Program-made: the position numbers and the translations under genes
Origin: Pseudarthrobacter chlorophenolicus
GTDB taxonomy: Bacteria; Actinomycetota; Actinomycetes; Actinomycetales; Micrococcaceae
Reading direction: 5' to 3'
Length of the DNA: 64,000 nt
Assembly: GCF_000962805.1 (NCBI RefSeq)
Contig: NZ_JZTW01000007.1
Location: 159,854 to 223,853, forward strand
The notes under the pieces: generated by a model
The model's input: the letters and a program-made list of their open reading frames with translations, nothing else
What the model was told of the DNA's origin: nothing
The model's database searches: none
Shown here: piece by piece, positions 41,656 through 50,816 of the stretch
How the letters are laid out: every line of letters starts with the position of its first letter
Numbering within the stretch: the first letter of the stretch is position 1

Positions 41656-42831
41656 ATGTCCGGTTTTGAACTCAGCGAGGAATACCAGGACCTCAGCGAC
41701 ACCGTCCGGGACTTCGCGGACAATGTGGTGGCCCCGGTGTCGGCCAAGCACGACGAGGAACACAGTTTCCCCTACGAAGTGGTCAAGCAGATGGCCGACA
41801 TGGGCCTCTTCGGCCTGCCGTTCCCGGAAGAGTACGGCGGAATGGGCGGAGACTACTTCGCCCTTGCTTTAGCCCTGGAACAGCTGGGCCGGGTGGACCA
41901 GTCCGTAGCCATCACCCTTGAAGCAGGCGTTTCCCTCGGCGCCATGCCCGTTTACCGGTTCGGTACCGAGGAGCAGAAACAGCAATGGCTGCCCCAGCTG
42001 GCCTCGGGACAGGCCCTCGCGGGCTTCGGCCTGACCGAACCCGAAGCGGGGTCGGACGCCGGCGGCACCAAGACCACTGCCCGCCGCGAGGCCGTCGGAG
42101 ACAAGACCGAGTGGGTGATCAACGGCAACAAGGAATTCATCACCAACTCCGGGACGGACATCACCAGGCTGGTCACCGTCACCGCGGTCACCGGACAGCA
42201 TGACCGTGGGGACGGCACTGTCCGGAAGGAGATCTCCACCATCCTGGTGCCCACCGACACGCCCGGCTTCAAAGCCGAAAAGCCGTACAACAAGGTGGGG
42301 TGGAACGCCTCGGACACCCACCCGCTGACCCTGAAGGACGTCCGGGTACCGGAAGCAAACCTGCTGGGGGAGGAAGGCCGGGGCTACGCCAACTTCCTGT
42401 CCATCCTTGATGAGGGCCGCATCGCGATCGCCGCCCTGGCCACCGGAGCAGCCCAGGGCTGCGTTGACCTTTCCGTCCGGTACGCCAGGGAACGCAAGGC
42501 GTTCGGCCACGAAATCGGCAAGTACCAGGCAATCTCGTTCAAGATCGCCCGCATGGAGGCGAGGGCCCACACGGCACGCCTCGCCTACTATGACGCCGCC
42601 GCCCGGATGCTCGCCGGGAAGCCGTTCAAGACCCAGGCGGCCATCGCTAAGATGGTCGCAGGCGAGGCGGCCATGGACAATGCGCGGGATGCCACCCAGG
42701 TATTCGGCGGCTATGGCTTCATCAACGAGTTCACCGTGGCACGCCACTACCGCGACTCCAAGATCCTTGAAGTGGGGGAGGGCACCACGGAGGTCCAGCT
42801 GATGCTGATCGCCCGCGAATTGGGGCTGTAG
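41656..42831 (+). CDS. Acyl-CoA dehydrogenase (isovaleryl-CoA dehydrogenase role)
   Basis: A 391-residue FAD enzyme, expected to oxidise isovaleryl-CoA to 3-methylcrotonyl-CoA in leucine breakdown. Motifs are [49 protein letters not shown] and [25 protein letters not shown]. The C-terminal [32 protein letters not shown] completes the set. It retains Glu at the canonical acyl-CoA dehydrogenase base position (G-E-G-T), whereas characterised isovaleryl-CoA dehydrogenases use a different Glu. Substrate is therefore inferred from the operon (the fadE19 position of mycobacteria). ATG with AAGGAG upstream, one base after the accA1 stop. Confidence 0.88.
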   Translation: MSGFELSEEYQDLSDTVRDFADNVVAPVSAKHDEEHSFPYEVVKQMADMGLFGLPFPEEYGGMGGDYFALALALEQLGRVDQSVAITLEAGVSLGAMPVYRFGTEEQKQQWLPQLASGQALAGFGLTEPEAGSDAGGTKTTARREAVGDKTEWVINGNKEFITNSGTDITRLVTVTAVTGQHDRGDGTVRKEISTILVPTDTPGFKAEKPYNKVGWNASDTHPLTLKDVRVPEANLLGEEGRGYANFLSILDEGRIAIAALATGAAQGCVDLSVRYARERKAFGHEIGKYQAISFKIARMEARAHTARLAYYDAAARMLAGKPFKTQAAIAKMVAGEAAMDNARDATQVFGGYGFINEFTVARHYRDSKILEVGEGTTEVQLMLIARELGL

Positions 42832-42878
42832 CGGCGCCGTTCGACGCACGCAGGACTGTAGCCGGCCTGAAAGGATCG

Positions 42879-43649
42879 ATGATGATTGACAAGGTTGTTG
42901 CCAGCGCCGACGAGGCCGTGGCGGACATTCCCGACGGCGCCTCCCTGGCCGTTGGCGGGTTCGGCCTCTGCGGCATTCCGGTCACCCTCATCGACGCCCT
43001 GCACCGGGCCGGCACATCCGGGCTGGAGACGGTCAGCAACAACTGCGGCGTGGACGACTGGGGCCTGGGCATCCTCCTCCGGGACGGCAGGATCCGCCGA
43101 ACCGTCAGCTCCTACGTGGGCGAGAACAAGGAATTCGCCCGGCAGTACCTCGCCGGGGAGCTGGAAGTTGTCCTGACACCGCAGGGCACCCTGGCCGAGA
43201 AGCTCCGCGCCGGCGGTGCGGGCATTCCCGCTTTTTACACCAAGGCGGGCGTGGGCACGCAGGTGTCCGACGGCGGCCTGCCGCAGAAGTACGACGCCGA
43301 CGGCGGCATTGCGGTTGCGTCGGCCCCCAAGGAGGTCCGCCCCTTCGGCGGGGTGGATTACGTCCTGGAGGAAGCCCTTACCCCCGACTTCGGCCTGGTC
43401 CACGCCTGGAAGGGCGACCGGCACGGCAACCTTGTGTTCCATGCCACCGCCATGAACTTCAACCCGCTGTGCGCCATGGCCGGCAGGATCACCATCGCCG
43501 AGGTGGAGGAACTCGTCGAACCCGGTGAACTGGACCCCGAACACATCCACACCCCAGGCATCTTCGTGCAGCGCGTGGTGCTGGCTCCTGACGCGGAAAA
43601 ACGCATCGAAAAGCGGACTGTTGCCATCAGCCGGGAGGCAGGAGCATGA
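42879..43649 (+). CDS. scoA: 3-oxoacid CoA-transferase subunit A
   Basis: A 256-residue CoA-transferase alpha subunit that, with subunit B, moves CoA from succinyl-CoA to acetoacetate. Features: [57 protein letters not shown], the [34 protein letters not shown] segment, and [33 protein letters not shown] precedes the ATG. It overlaps subunit B by four bases. In this operon it would activate the acetoacetate released by the lyase. Confidence 0.93.
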   Translation: MMIDKVVASADEAVADIPDGASLAVGGFGLCGIPVTLIDALHRAGTSGLETVSNNCGVDDWGLGILLRDGRIRRTVSSYVGENKEFARQYLAGELEVVLTPQGTLAEKLRAGGAGIPAFYTKAGVGTQVSDGGLPQKYDADGGIAVASAPKEVRPFGGVDYVLEEALTPDFGLVHAWKGDRHGNLVFHATAMNFNPLCAMAGRITIAEVEELVEPGELDPEHIHTPGIFVQRVVLAPDAEKRIEKRTVAISREAGA

Positions 43650-44458
43650 CCATGCAGGAAAACAGGGCAGAGAGTACCGGCACGGACCCGAACAGCCCCG
43701 ACGCGCCGCGGCCCGAAGCCGTCCGCCACGAGTATCGCCGTTCGGCTTCCCAACCGCACGCGGGAGCCGCCGGTGCCACGGCATCGGCGGACAGCAAGGG
43801 ATGGACCCGAAATGAGCTGGCCGCCCGGGTGGCCAAGGAGCTCCACAACGGCCAATACGTGAACCTCGGCATCGGCATGCCCACGCTGATCCCCAACTAC
43901 ATTCCGGACGGCGTGGAAGTGGTGCTCCACTCGGAGAACGGCATCCTGGGCGTCGGGCCGTACCCGGCGGAAGACGCCATCGATCCGGACCTGATCAACG
44001 CCGGCAAGGAAACTGTCACGGTCAACAAGGGGGCTGCGTTCTTCGATTCGGCGGCATCCTTCGGCATGATCCGCGGCGGCCACGTTGACGTCGCCGTCCT
44101 GGGTGCCATGGAGGTTGCGGCCAACGGGGACCTCGCCAACTGGATGATCCCGGGAAAGATGGTCAAGGGCATGGGCGGTGCGATGGACCTGGTGTTCGGG
44201 GCCAAACGGGTGATCGTGATGATGGAACACGTGGACCGGAACGGCAACCCCAAGATCGTCCAGCAGTGTTCGCTGCCGCTGACCGGCAAGGGCTGCGTGG
44301 ACCGGATCATCACTGACCTGGCCGTCATCGACGTGGTCCGCGACAGCTCCGGTTCCCGCCTGGTCCTGCAGGAGCTGGCGCCGAATGTCTCGGTGGAGGA
44401 TGTCATCGCCGCCACCGGCGCAGAACTCTTCGAGGAAGACCGGGAACTGACGGTATGA
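43646..44458 (+). CDS. scoB: 3-oxoacid CoA-transferase subunit B, with N-terminal extension
   Basis: A 270-residue beta subunit. The core starts at about residue 50 ([35 protein letters not shown]). The catalytic Glu is in [14 protein letters not shown], and [43 protein letters not shown] is the conserved second half. The first ~50 residues are low-complexity, Pro/Ala/Asp-rich and absent from most homologues (~215 residues). ATG overlaps the subunit A stop (ATGA). Start choice is uncertain because the extension could be skipped if an internal start were used. Confidence 0.92.
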   Translation: MTMQENRAESTGTDPNSPDAPRPEAVRHEYRRSASQPHAGAAGATASADSKGWTRNELAARVAKELHNGQYVNLGIGMPTLIPNYIPDGVEVVLHSENGILGVGPYPAEDAIDPDLINAGKETVTVNKGAAFFDSAASFGMIRGGHVDVAVLGAMEVAANGDLANWMIPGKMVKGMGGAMDLVFGAKRVIVMMEHVDRNGNPKIVQQCSLPLTGKGCVDRIITDLAVIDVVRDSSGSRLVLQELAPNVSVEDVIAATGAELFEEDRELTV

Positions 44459-44961
44459 CGGCGGAGAAACCCCGGGTTATTGAGCAGCGCGGGCTGTACT
44501 ACGACGAACTTGAAGAGGGCGTGGTCTACGCCCACCGTCCCGGCAGGACGGTGACTGAGGCGGACAACGTCCTGTTCACCACCCTCACCATGAACACGCA
44601 GGCCCTCCACCTCGACGCAGCCTGGAGCGCCACCCAGCCGTTCGGCCAGCGCCTGGTCAACTCCATGTTTACGCTGTCCACCCTGGTGGGCCAGTCCGTC
44701 ACCCAGCTGACCCAGGGAACCATCATCGCGCAGCTGGGCCTGACCGATGTGTCCTTCCCGCATCCGCTGTACCACGGAGACACGCTGTATACGGAGACTG
44801 TGATCAGCGGCAAACGGCCCTCGGGCTCCCGGCCGGGGCAGGGAATAGTCACCATGGAACATACGGGCCGGAACCAGGACGGCACCGTAGTGGCCCTGGC
44901 CACCCGCAGCTGCCTGATGTGGATCCGTGCCGCGCACCACGAGGCGCAGCACGGAAAATAG
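44455..44961 (+). CDS. MaoC-family (R)-specific enoyl-CoA hydratase
   Basis: A 168-residue hot-dog fold hydratase. The active-site motif appears as [15 protein letters not shown], where the catalytic D-x5-H of MaoC proteins is replaced by N-x4-H as in mesaconyl-CoA-type hydratases. [19 protein letters not shown] and [30 protein letters not shown] are typical. It occupies the place of Rv2499c in the mycobacterial locus. There it probably hydrates 3-methylglutaconyl-CoA (or itaconyl-CoA) with R stereochemistry before the lyase. ATG overlaps the scoB stop by four bases (ATGA). Confidence 0.85.
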   Translation: MTAEKPRVIEQRGLYYDELEEGVVYAHRPGRTVTEADNVLFTTLTMNTQALHLDAAWSATQPFGQRLVNSMFTLSTLVGQSVTQLTQGTIIAQLGLTDVSFPHPLYHGDTLYTETVISGKRPSGSRPGQGIVTMEHTGRNQDGTVVALATRSCLMWIRAAHHEAQHGK

Positions 44962-44995
44962 GCCCGGCACGACAAAATCATCGGAGAATGGCTGT

Positions 44996-45835
44996 ATGAC
45001 CTTTGTGATGGGCCCCGCCCTCCTCTTCTGCCCCGCCGACCGGCCCGAGCGGTACGGGAAAGCCGCCGCCCGCGCTGACGCAGTCATCCTTGACCTCGAG
45101 GACGCCGTGGCGCCGGCGGACAAGCAGCGCGCCCGCGGCGCCATCCTGGCCCAGGTGGGTTCCACGGGCGAGGAGCCCGAGCTCGATCCCAGCCGCACCA
45201 TCGTCAGGATCAACCCTTCGGGCACCGAGGAGTTCGAAAAGGACCTGCACTGCCTGGCGCATACGCCGTACAGGACGGTGATGCTGGCCAAAGCCGAAAG
45301 CGCCGACCAGCTCAAAGCCCTGGAGGGGTACCAGGTGGTGGCCCTCTGCGAAACGGCGCTGGGTGTCCTGAACGCTCCCGCCATCGCCGCCGCCCCCAAC
45401 GTCGTGGCGCTTATGTGGGGTGCCGAGGACCTGCTCGCCACCCTGGGCGGCACCTCCAGCAGGACGGACGACGGCGGCTACCGGGCCGTCGCCCTCCACG
45501 CGCGGTCAACGGTTCTCGTGGCAGCCCGGGCCTTCGGGAAGCAGGCGGTTGACGCTGTGTACGTTAACATCCCCGATACGGACGGGTTGGCCGCTGAAGC
45601 AGCCGACGCCGTCGCGTCCGGATTCAGCTCCAAAGCCTGCATCCATCCCACACAGGCAGCCGTGGTGCGGGAAGCCTACGCGCCATCCGATGCCGACGTC
45701 GCCGCTGCCGCAGAGCTGCTGGACGCTGCCGCGGAAGCCGGCTCGGGCGTTTTCCGGCATCAAGGAAAAATGATTGACGGGCCCATCCTCAAGCACGCCG
45801 AATCCATCCTTCGGCGGGCCGGCCAGAAAGCCTGA
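44996..45835 (+). CDS. CitE-like CoA-ester lyase (HpcH/HpaI aldolase family)
   Basis: A 279-residue TIM-barrel lyase. It begins ALLFCPADRPERYGKAAARADAVILDLEDAVAPADK, where acidic residues bind Mg2+, followed by VALCETALGVLNAPAIA and ALMWGAEDLLATLGG. The C-terminal IPDTDGLAAEAADAVASGFSSKACIHPTQ fits the family. The M. tuberculosis homologue in the same position (Rv2498c) has been described as a lyase serving both itaconate and leucine degradation, cleaving (R)-HMG-CoA. I infer the same here, as no classical HMG-CoA lyase is in the operon. ATG at 44996 follows GGAGAA. It is the last gene of the operon; a short GCCGGCC hairpin follows at 45855-45869. Confidence 0.88.
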   Translation: MTFVMGPALLFCPADRPERYGKAAARADAVILDLEDAVAPADKQRARGAILAQVGSTGEEPELDPSRTIVRINPSGTEEFEKDLHCLAHTPYRTVMLAKAESADQLKALEGYQVVALCETALGVLNAPAIAAAPNVVALMWGAEDLLATLGGTSSRTDDGGYRAVALHARSTVLVAARAFGKQAVDAVYVNIPDTDGLAAEAADAVASGFSSKACIHPTQAAVVREAYAPSDADVAAAAELLDAAAEAGSGVFRHQGKMIDGPILKHAESILRRAGQKA

Positions 45836-45876
45836 CCGTCCGCGGCACCCCGTAGCCGGCCTGGCCGGCCGATCTG

Positions 45877-47337
45877 CTAACCCTGGCGTCCCTGCGGGCG
45901 CCGCAGTGACAGGGGCGGGATGGGCTCGGAGAGGAATGTTCGCACCCAACGGTTCCCGGACGCCCGGAACTCCGCCCGGGTGGCGAACCGGTAGTGGTAC
46001 CGGCGGACGCGCACCCAGCGCGGCGTCCCGCCGTCGAACGGGTCATGCCGGAGCAGCCGCAGGGTGGCCCGATCCGCTTCCAGCAGCTTGCCGAGGAAGG
46101 CATAGAACCATTCTTCGTGCACTGTCCGCAGCGGCAGGAACCACATCAGCCAGTCCAGCCGCAGGTGGTAGGGCGCCCACTGGCGGGGTATCCGGCGCAG
46201 GTCCCCGGGCTTGCCCTTGAACCCGTACTCCCGCCAATCCGCGGTGGTGTCCGGCTCGTCGTCCAGCGTGCCGGACACCACGATTTCAATGCGCTGCTTC
46301 GTCACCGTTCCGAAGGCGCCGTAGGCGTTGACCAGCTGCCACCGGTTGAAGCTGGCGTTCATCAGCTGCCGCTTCGAAAACAGGTTGCGCAGCGGCTGGT
46401 AGCTCAGGGCCAGCAACAGGGCGGCGGCGGCCAGCGTGATGGCCAGCCACCACAGTGGCGTTTCCTGCGTCCCGGCATGCCAGTCCAGCGGGATTATCGG
46501 CAGGACAGCATGGGCCACCGGATCGCTGACCGAAGCGAATGCCAGCACAATCGCGATCCAGTTCAGCCAGGCGAAGTTCCCGGACGCCACCAGCCAGAGC
46601 TGGGTGGCGATGATGATGCCTGCTGCCACGCTGGCAGCGGGCTGGGGCGCGAACAGCAGGAACGGCACCACCAGCTGGGCAAAGTGGTTGCCCACCACTT
46701 CCACCCGGTGGAGCGGTTTGGGCAGCAGGTGCGCCTGCCGGCTCAGTGGCCCCGGCATGGGCTGGGTTTCGTGGTGGTAGTAGAGGGCAGTGAGGTCCCG
46801 CCACTCTCGGCCGCCGCGGATCTTGATCATTCCCGCACCGAACTCGAGCCGGAACACCAGCCACGCAATAAGGATCAGGATGGTGCGCGGGGGATTGGTC
46901 TGGTCCGAGCCGAGGAAGGCCACGGTGAAGCCGGCCTCCAGCAGCAGCATCTCCCAGCCGAAGCCGTAGAACGTCTGGCCCACGTTCACGATGGACATGT
47001 ACAGCAGCCACAGTGCCAGGAAGGCGATCAGCGGAACCCACGGCGGCCCCAACTGCGGAACACCGGCTACGAGCAGGGCCGAGACCACCAGCCCTGCTGC
47101 GCAGACACCCCGCAGCAAGCCGTCCGAGTAGCGCCAACGGAAAAGGGTGGGCCGGCGCAGGCGGCTGAAACCGGCCAGGTGGTCGGGGACCGGCAGCAAC
47201 CCGCGCTCACCCAGCAGCGCCGGGAACTGGTTGAGGGAGGACAGGAACGCCACGAAGAACAACGCGGCCACCCCCCGCTGCAGTACCTGACGCGCGAACT
47301 CGTAGTCAGCCGCATCGAACCAGGAAAGCCAGTCCAC
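45877..47337 (-). CDS. Lipase maturation factor family protein
   Basis: A 486-residue membrane protein of the lipase-maturation-factor (LMF1/2-like) family. The N-terminal half has about seven to eight helices, from ARQVLQRGVAALFFVAFLSSLNQF through FYGFGWEMLLLEAGFTVAFLG to FRLEFGAGMIKIRGGREWRDLTALYYHHETQPMP, the family signature. The C-terminal ~170 residues form a soluble domain with VNAYGAFGTVTKQRIEIVVSGTLDDEPDTTADWREYGFKGKPGD. Bacterial members are of unknown function. Start is uncertain: GTG at 47337 follows TAACGT by seven bases; GTG at 47346 is the alternative. It is divergent from dxr. Confidence 0.83.
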   Translation of the reverse strand: MDWLSWFDAADYEFARQVLQRGVAALFFVAFLSSLNQFPALLGERGLLPVPDHLAGFSRLRRPTLFRWRYSDGLLRGVCAAGLVVSALLVAGVPQLGPPWVPLIAFLALWLLYMSIVNVGQTFYGFGWEMLLLEAGFTVAFLGSDQTNPPRTILILIAWLVFRLEFGAGMIKIRGGREWRDLTALYYHHETQPMPGPLSRQAHLLPKPLHRVEVVGNHFAQLVVPFLLFAPQPAASVAAGIIIATQLWLVASGNFAWLNWIAIVLAFASVSDPVAHAVLPIIPLDWHAGTQETPLWWLAITLAAAALLLALSYQPLRNLFSKRQLMNASFNRWQLVNAYGAFGTVTKQRIEIVVSGTLDDEPDTTADWREYGFKGKPGDLRRIPRQWAPYHLRLDWLMWFLPLRTVHEEWFYAFLGKLLEADRATLRLLRHDPFDGGTPRWVRVRRYHYRFATRAEFRASGNRWVRTFLSEPIPPLSLRRPQGRQG

Positions 47338-47411
47338 GAAACCCACGTTACGCCCGGGCGTGGCGGGGTCAAGGCCCCGGCGCCGCGTCGCCGTGGGCCG
47401 TGCCGGTGCGG

Positions 47412-47423
47412 GATACTTAACCC
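47412..47423 (+). promoter_or_regulatory. Possible leaderless promoter of dxr (GATACT plus six bases)
   Basis: GATACT (47412-47417), six bases, then the dxr ATG. No ribosome site is evident. The hexamer matches four of six -10 positions. Confidence 0.3.
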
Positions 47424-48608
47424 ATGCAGCCACGCAGAATCGTCATCCTCGGATCCACCGGTTCCATCGGCACCCAGGCGATTGACGTCGTCGACGGCGC
47501 CCCGCACCTGTTCGAGGTCGTGGCCCTGAGCGCCGGCGGCGGCAAGCTTCCGCTCCTGGCCCGGCAGGCTGTCCACACCGGTGCGGCCGCAGTGGGCATC
47601 GCCGCCGGAGACGCCCGCGAACTGGCAGTGCTGATCGATGAGGCCGCAACTGCAGCGGGCCGCACCGGCTACCGCCCGGAGATCATCGCCGGACCGGATG
47701 CCTCAACCCGCATCGCGGAGATCGATGCAGACGTGGTGCTCAACGGCATCACCGGGTCCATCGGCCTGGCACCCACCCTCGCCGCCCTGAAATCGGGGGC
47801 CACCCTGGCGCTGGCGAATAAGGAATCGCTGATCGTCGGCGGGTCGCTGGTGAAAGCTGCGGCCCGGGACGGCCAGATCGTGCCGGTGGACTCCGAACAC
47901 TCCGCCATCGCCCAATGCCTGCGCTCGGGCAGCGCAGCGGAAGTGGACAAGCTGGTCCTAACCGCCTCCGGCGGGCCGTTCCGCGGCCGGAGCCGGGAAC
48001 AACTGCACGGGGTCACCCCACAGGAAGCCCTCGCCCATCCCACCTGGGACATGGGCCTGATGGTTACCACCAACTCCGCCACCCTGGTCAACAAGGGGCT
48101 CGAGGTGATCGAAGCCCACCTCCTCTTCGACATCCCGCTGGACCGGATCGACGTCGTGGTCCATCCGCAGTCCGTGGTGCACTCCATGGTGCAGTTCGTG
48201 GACGGCTCCACCATCGCCCAAGCTTCCCCGCCGGACATGCGCCTGCCCATCGCGCTGGGGATGGGGTGGCCGGACAGGGTCCCCAGTGCGGCGAAACCCT
48301 GCGACTGGACCCAGGCGGCCACGTGGACTTTCGAACCGCTTGACGCTGGAGCCTTCCCCGCCGTCGACCTTGCCAAGGACGCCGCTAAGCAGGGGAGCAC
48401 CTTTCCCGCGGTCTTCAACGCGGCCAACGAAGAAGCCGTCACCGCCTTCCACACGGGGCGGATCCGCTTCACGGACATCGTGGACACCGTGGATGCCGTC
48501 CTCAGCGAACACACAGGTTCCTCCCGGCTGACGGTGGAATCCGTGCTGGATGCTGAGAGCTGGGCACGGGCCCGCGCACACGAACGTTTAGCAGTCAGCA
48601 GTCTCTAG
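47424..48608 (+). CDS. dxr: 1-deoxy-D-xylulose 5-phosphate reductoisomerase
   Basis: A 394-residue NADPH-dependent enzyme that converts DXP to MEP, the second step of the non-mevalonate isoprenoid pathway. The NADPH motif is [48 protein letters not shown] (metal-binding Asp/Glu), [22 protein letters not shown] and [19 protein letters not shown] are all conserved. FNAANEEAV lies near the C-terminus. Length is normal. Ahead of the rseP-like protease and ispG, a common actinobacterial arrangement. Confidence 0.97.
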   Translation: MQPRRIVILGSTGSIGTQAIDVVDGAPHLFEVVALSAGGGKLPLLARQAVHTGAAAVGIAAGDARELAVLIDEAATAAGRTGYRPEIIAGPDASTRIAEIDADVVLNGITGSIGLAPTLAALKSGATLALANKESLIVGGSLVKAAARDGQIVPVDSEHSAIAQCLRSGSAAEVDKLVLTASGGPFRGRSREQLHGVTPQEALAHPTWDMGLMVTTNSATLVNKGLEVIEAHLLFDIPLDRIDVVVHPQSVVHSMVQFVDGSTIAQASPPDMRLPIALGMGWPDRVPSAAKPCDWTQAATWTFEPLDAGAFPAVDLAKDAAKQGSTFPAVFNAANEEAVTAFHTGRIRFTDIVDTVDAVLSEHTGSSRLTVESVLDAESWARARAHERLAVSSL

Positions 48609-48626
48609 GGAAGCAGCAGCACCTCC

Positions 48627-49958
48627 ATGACCCCCGTTCTACTCTTCATCCTCGGCGTCGTCTTCGTAGCCATCGGCATCGCCGCCTCAATTGCGCTGCA
48701 CGAAGTAGGGCACCTGGTACCCGCCAAGCTCTTCAAGGTGCGGGTCACCAAATACATGATCGGTTTCGGCCCCACCCTGTGGTCCCGGCGCAAGGGCGAA
48801 ACCGAATACGGCGTGAAGGCCATTCCGCTTGGCGGCTACGTCTCCATGATCGGCATGTACCCGCCCAACAAGGAGGACGGGTCCGTCCGCCCCTCCAGCA
48901 CCGGAATGTTCCAGACTTTGGCCACCGAAGCCCGGTCCATGGCACATGAAGAGGTGGGCCCCGGCGACGAAAAACGGGTCTTCTACCGCCTGCCCGTCTG
49001 GAAGAAGATCATCGTGATGCTGGGCGGGCCGGCCATGAACATGATCCTCGGCGTCCTGCTGATGGCCATCCTGCTCATGGGCTTCGGCACGGCAACGGCC
49101 ACCACCACCATCTCCGATGTCTCCAAATGCCAAGTGGCAGCCGGCGAAACCGTGGACCCCGATTCGGCCGATTGCCAGCTCACCCCAGCAGCCGCGGCCG
49201 GCCTGCAGCCTAACGATAAAGTCACCTCGTTCGACGGCAGGGACGTCACCAGCTGGGACCAGCTGACCGAATGGATCCGCGCCTCGGCGGGCCGCGAAGT
49301 GCCCATCACGGTCGAGCGGGGCGGCAATTCCGTGTCCACCACCGTCACGCCCGTTCTGTCCGCGCGTCCCATTATCGGCGTTGACGGCCGGCAGGAAACC
49401 GATGAGTCCGGCACTCTCCGCTACCAGGACGTGGGCTTCCTCGGCATCGGGTCGCAGACCGAGCTGGTGCCCCAGCCGGCGTCGTCCGTTCTGCCCATGG
49501 CGGGGGAGAACATCAAGCAGGTGGCCGGGGTGATCTTCAACCTCCCGGCCCGCGTGGTGGGAGTGGCCAAGGCGGCCTTCAGCGAGGAACCGCGCGATCC
49601 CAACGGACCCATCAGCGTGGTGGGCGTGGGGCGGGTTGCCGGCGAAGTGGCTGCCATGGAGGAGATCCCGCTCCAGTCCCGGGTAGCGACCCTGGTTGGG
49701 CTGTTGGCCGGGTTGAACTTCGCACTGGCCGTTTTCAACCTGGTTCCGCTGCTGCCGCTGGACGGCGGACATGTGGCCGGCGCCCTGTACGAAGGTGCAC
49801 GGCGCCAAGTGGCGAAACTCTTTGGAAAGCCGGACCCCGGTGCCTTCGACATCGCCAAGCTCCTCCCTGTCACGTACGTGGTGGCCGCCCTGCTGATGGG
49901 CATGAGCGCGCTGCTGATCTACGCCGACATCGTCAAGCCCGTGAACCTTTTCGGCTGA
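48627..49958 (+). CDS. rseP: M50 site-2 protease (RseP/Rip1-like)
   Basis: A 443-residue intramembrane zinc protease that releases regulatory domains from membrane proteins such as anti-sigma factors. The catalytic HEVGH (His25, Glu26, His29) is in the first helix. GVKAIPLGGYVSMIGMYPP follows. A PDZ domain covers about residues 185-265 (AAGLQPNDKVTSFDGRDVTSWDQLTEWI). The third zinc ligand is in NLVPLLPLDGGHV (Asp379), followed by a last helix. Length is similar to mycobacterial Rip1. Starts 18 bases after dxr. The AT-rich satD promoter region follows. Confidence 0.95.
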   Translation: MTPVLLFILGVVFVAIGIAASIALHEVGHLVPAKLFKVRVTKYMIGFGPTLWSRRKGETEYGVKAIPLGGYVSMIGMYPPNKEDGSVRPSSTGMFQTLATEARSMAHEEVGPGDEKRVFYRLPVWKKIIVMLGGPAMNMILGVLLMAILLMGFGTATATTTISDVSKCQVAAGETVDPDSADCQLTPAAAAGLQPNDKVTSFDGRDVTSWDQLTEWIRASAGREVPITVERGGNSVSTTVTPVLSARPIIGVDGRQETDESGTLRYQDVGFLGIGSQTELVPQPASSVLPMAGENIKQVAGVIFNLPARVVGVAKAAFSEEPRDPNGPISVVGVGRVAGEVAAMEEIPLQSRVATLVGLLAGLNFALAVFNLVPLLPLDGGHVAGALYEGARRQVAKLFGKPDPGAFDIAKLLPVTYVVAALLMGMSALLIYADIVKPVNLFG

Positions 49959-50023
49959 CGGGCAGGCCGTCAATGAGATCCCGTAGCTTCAGGCGACTGA
50001 CTATACATAATCAGCTAAATGCA

Positions 50024-50087
50024 GGTGATATTAAACAATCACCTTTTATTGATTGATTATTGGGTATCACCCGCATACGGTTGATGC
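50024..50087 (+). promoter_or_regulatory. satD promoter with GGTGATA-type operators and leaderless start
   Basis: TTGATT (50053-50058), 17 bp, TACGGT (50076-50081), six bases, then ATG; the transcript would begin at the start codon. An inverted repeat GGTGATATTAAACAATCACC (50024-50043) lies before the -35. GGGTATCACCC (50062-50072), carrying the same TATCACC unit, fills the spacer. The region is AT-rich compared with its surroundings. A repressor site is inferred. Confidence 0.5.
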
Positions 50088-50816
50088 ATGTTCGTATTGA
50101 CCATCGACCAGCGGGGCAGCACCTCCGACGTCGACCGCGTCCCTGACCTGATTGCGGAACTGCGCAGCCTCACCGGCGCCCATTTCGAACGCTCTGTCGG
50201 CGACGAACTCCAGGGGGTGGTGGGTGACGCCCGGGACGTAGTGGATATTGCCTTGCATGCCCTCCGAAGCGGGCACTGGTACGTCGGTATTGGCCTCGGC
50301 GACGTCCGCCTCGAGTCAGGCCGGAGCCCGCGGGAAGGAACCGGAAGCGGCTTCGTCGCGGCCCGTGCCGCAGTGGAAATCGCCAAGGGTGCGGCCGGCC
50401 ATGTTCCGTTGTCGGTGGTGGCGGGCACCATGGGCAGTGTCAAAGGTGCAGCCCGGAATTCCCGGGACGGGACCGCCGGTGCAAACAAGGGAGCCACTGC
50501 TGGAACGAGTGCCGCACTGAACGCTGCAACGGATGCGGCGAACGCCGCAGCGAATGCCCAGGCCGTCCTGCGCCTGATAGGACGCCTGGTGCAACAGCGG
50601 ACGGAGGCGCAGTGGCGGGTGGTTGACCGGCTGCGTGCAGCGGGCGGAGCAGGCAGGCATGGCAGCCAGAAGCCCGTGGCCCGGGAACTGGGAATTACGG
50701 AGCAGTCGGTGAGCCGGGCCGTCCTTCGTTCCGGCTGGCAGGAAGAATGGGCTGCCAGGCCGGCAGCAGCAATGCTCCTGGAATACGCCCTGGCCCAGAC
50801 CGAAGGAGACAGGTGA
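50088..50816 (+). CDS. SatD-family protein
   Basis: A 242-residue protein of the SatD family, whose function is unclear. The N-terminal domain (about 1-125) opens FVLTIDQRGSTSDVDRVPDLIAEL and has AHFERSVGDELQGVV and WYVGIGLGDVRLESG. This looks like a nucleotide-cyclase-derived or similar alpha/beta fold. A low-complexity Gly/Ala/Asn segment (residues ~130-165) follows. The C-terminal part contains a helix-turn-helix, RHGSQKPVARELGITEQSVSRAVLRSG (about 190-215), suggesting DNA binding. It may regulate its own operator-bearing promoter; inference. The stop overlaps the next gene's GTG. Confidence 0.7.
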   Translation: MFVLTIDQRGSTSDVDRVPDLIAELRSLTGAHFERSVGDELQGVVGDARDVVDIALHALRSGHWYVGIGLGDVRLESGRSPREGTGSGFVAARAAVEIAKGAAGHVPLSVVAGTMGSVKGAARNSRDGTAGANKGATAGTSAALNAATDAANAAANAQAVLRLIGRLVQQRTEAQWRVVDRLRAAGGAGRHGSQKPVARELGITEQSVSRAVLRSGWQEEWAARPAAAMLLEYALAQTEGDR

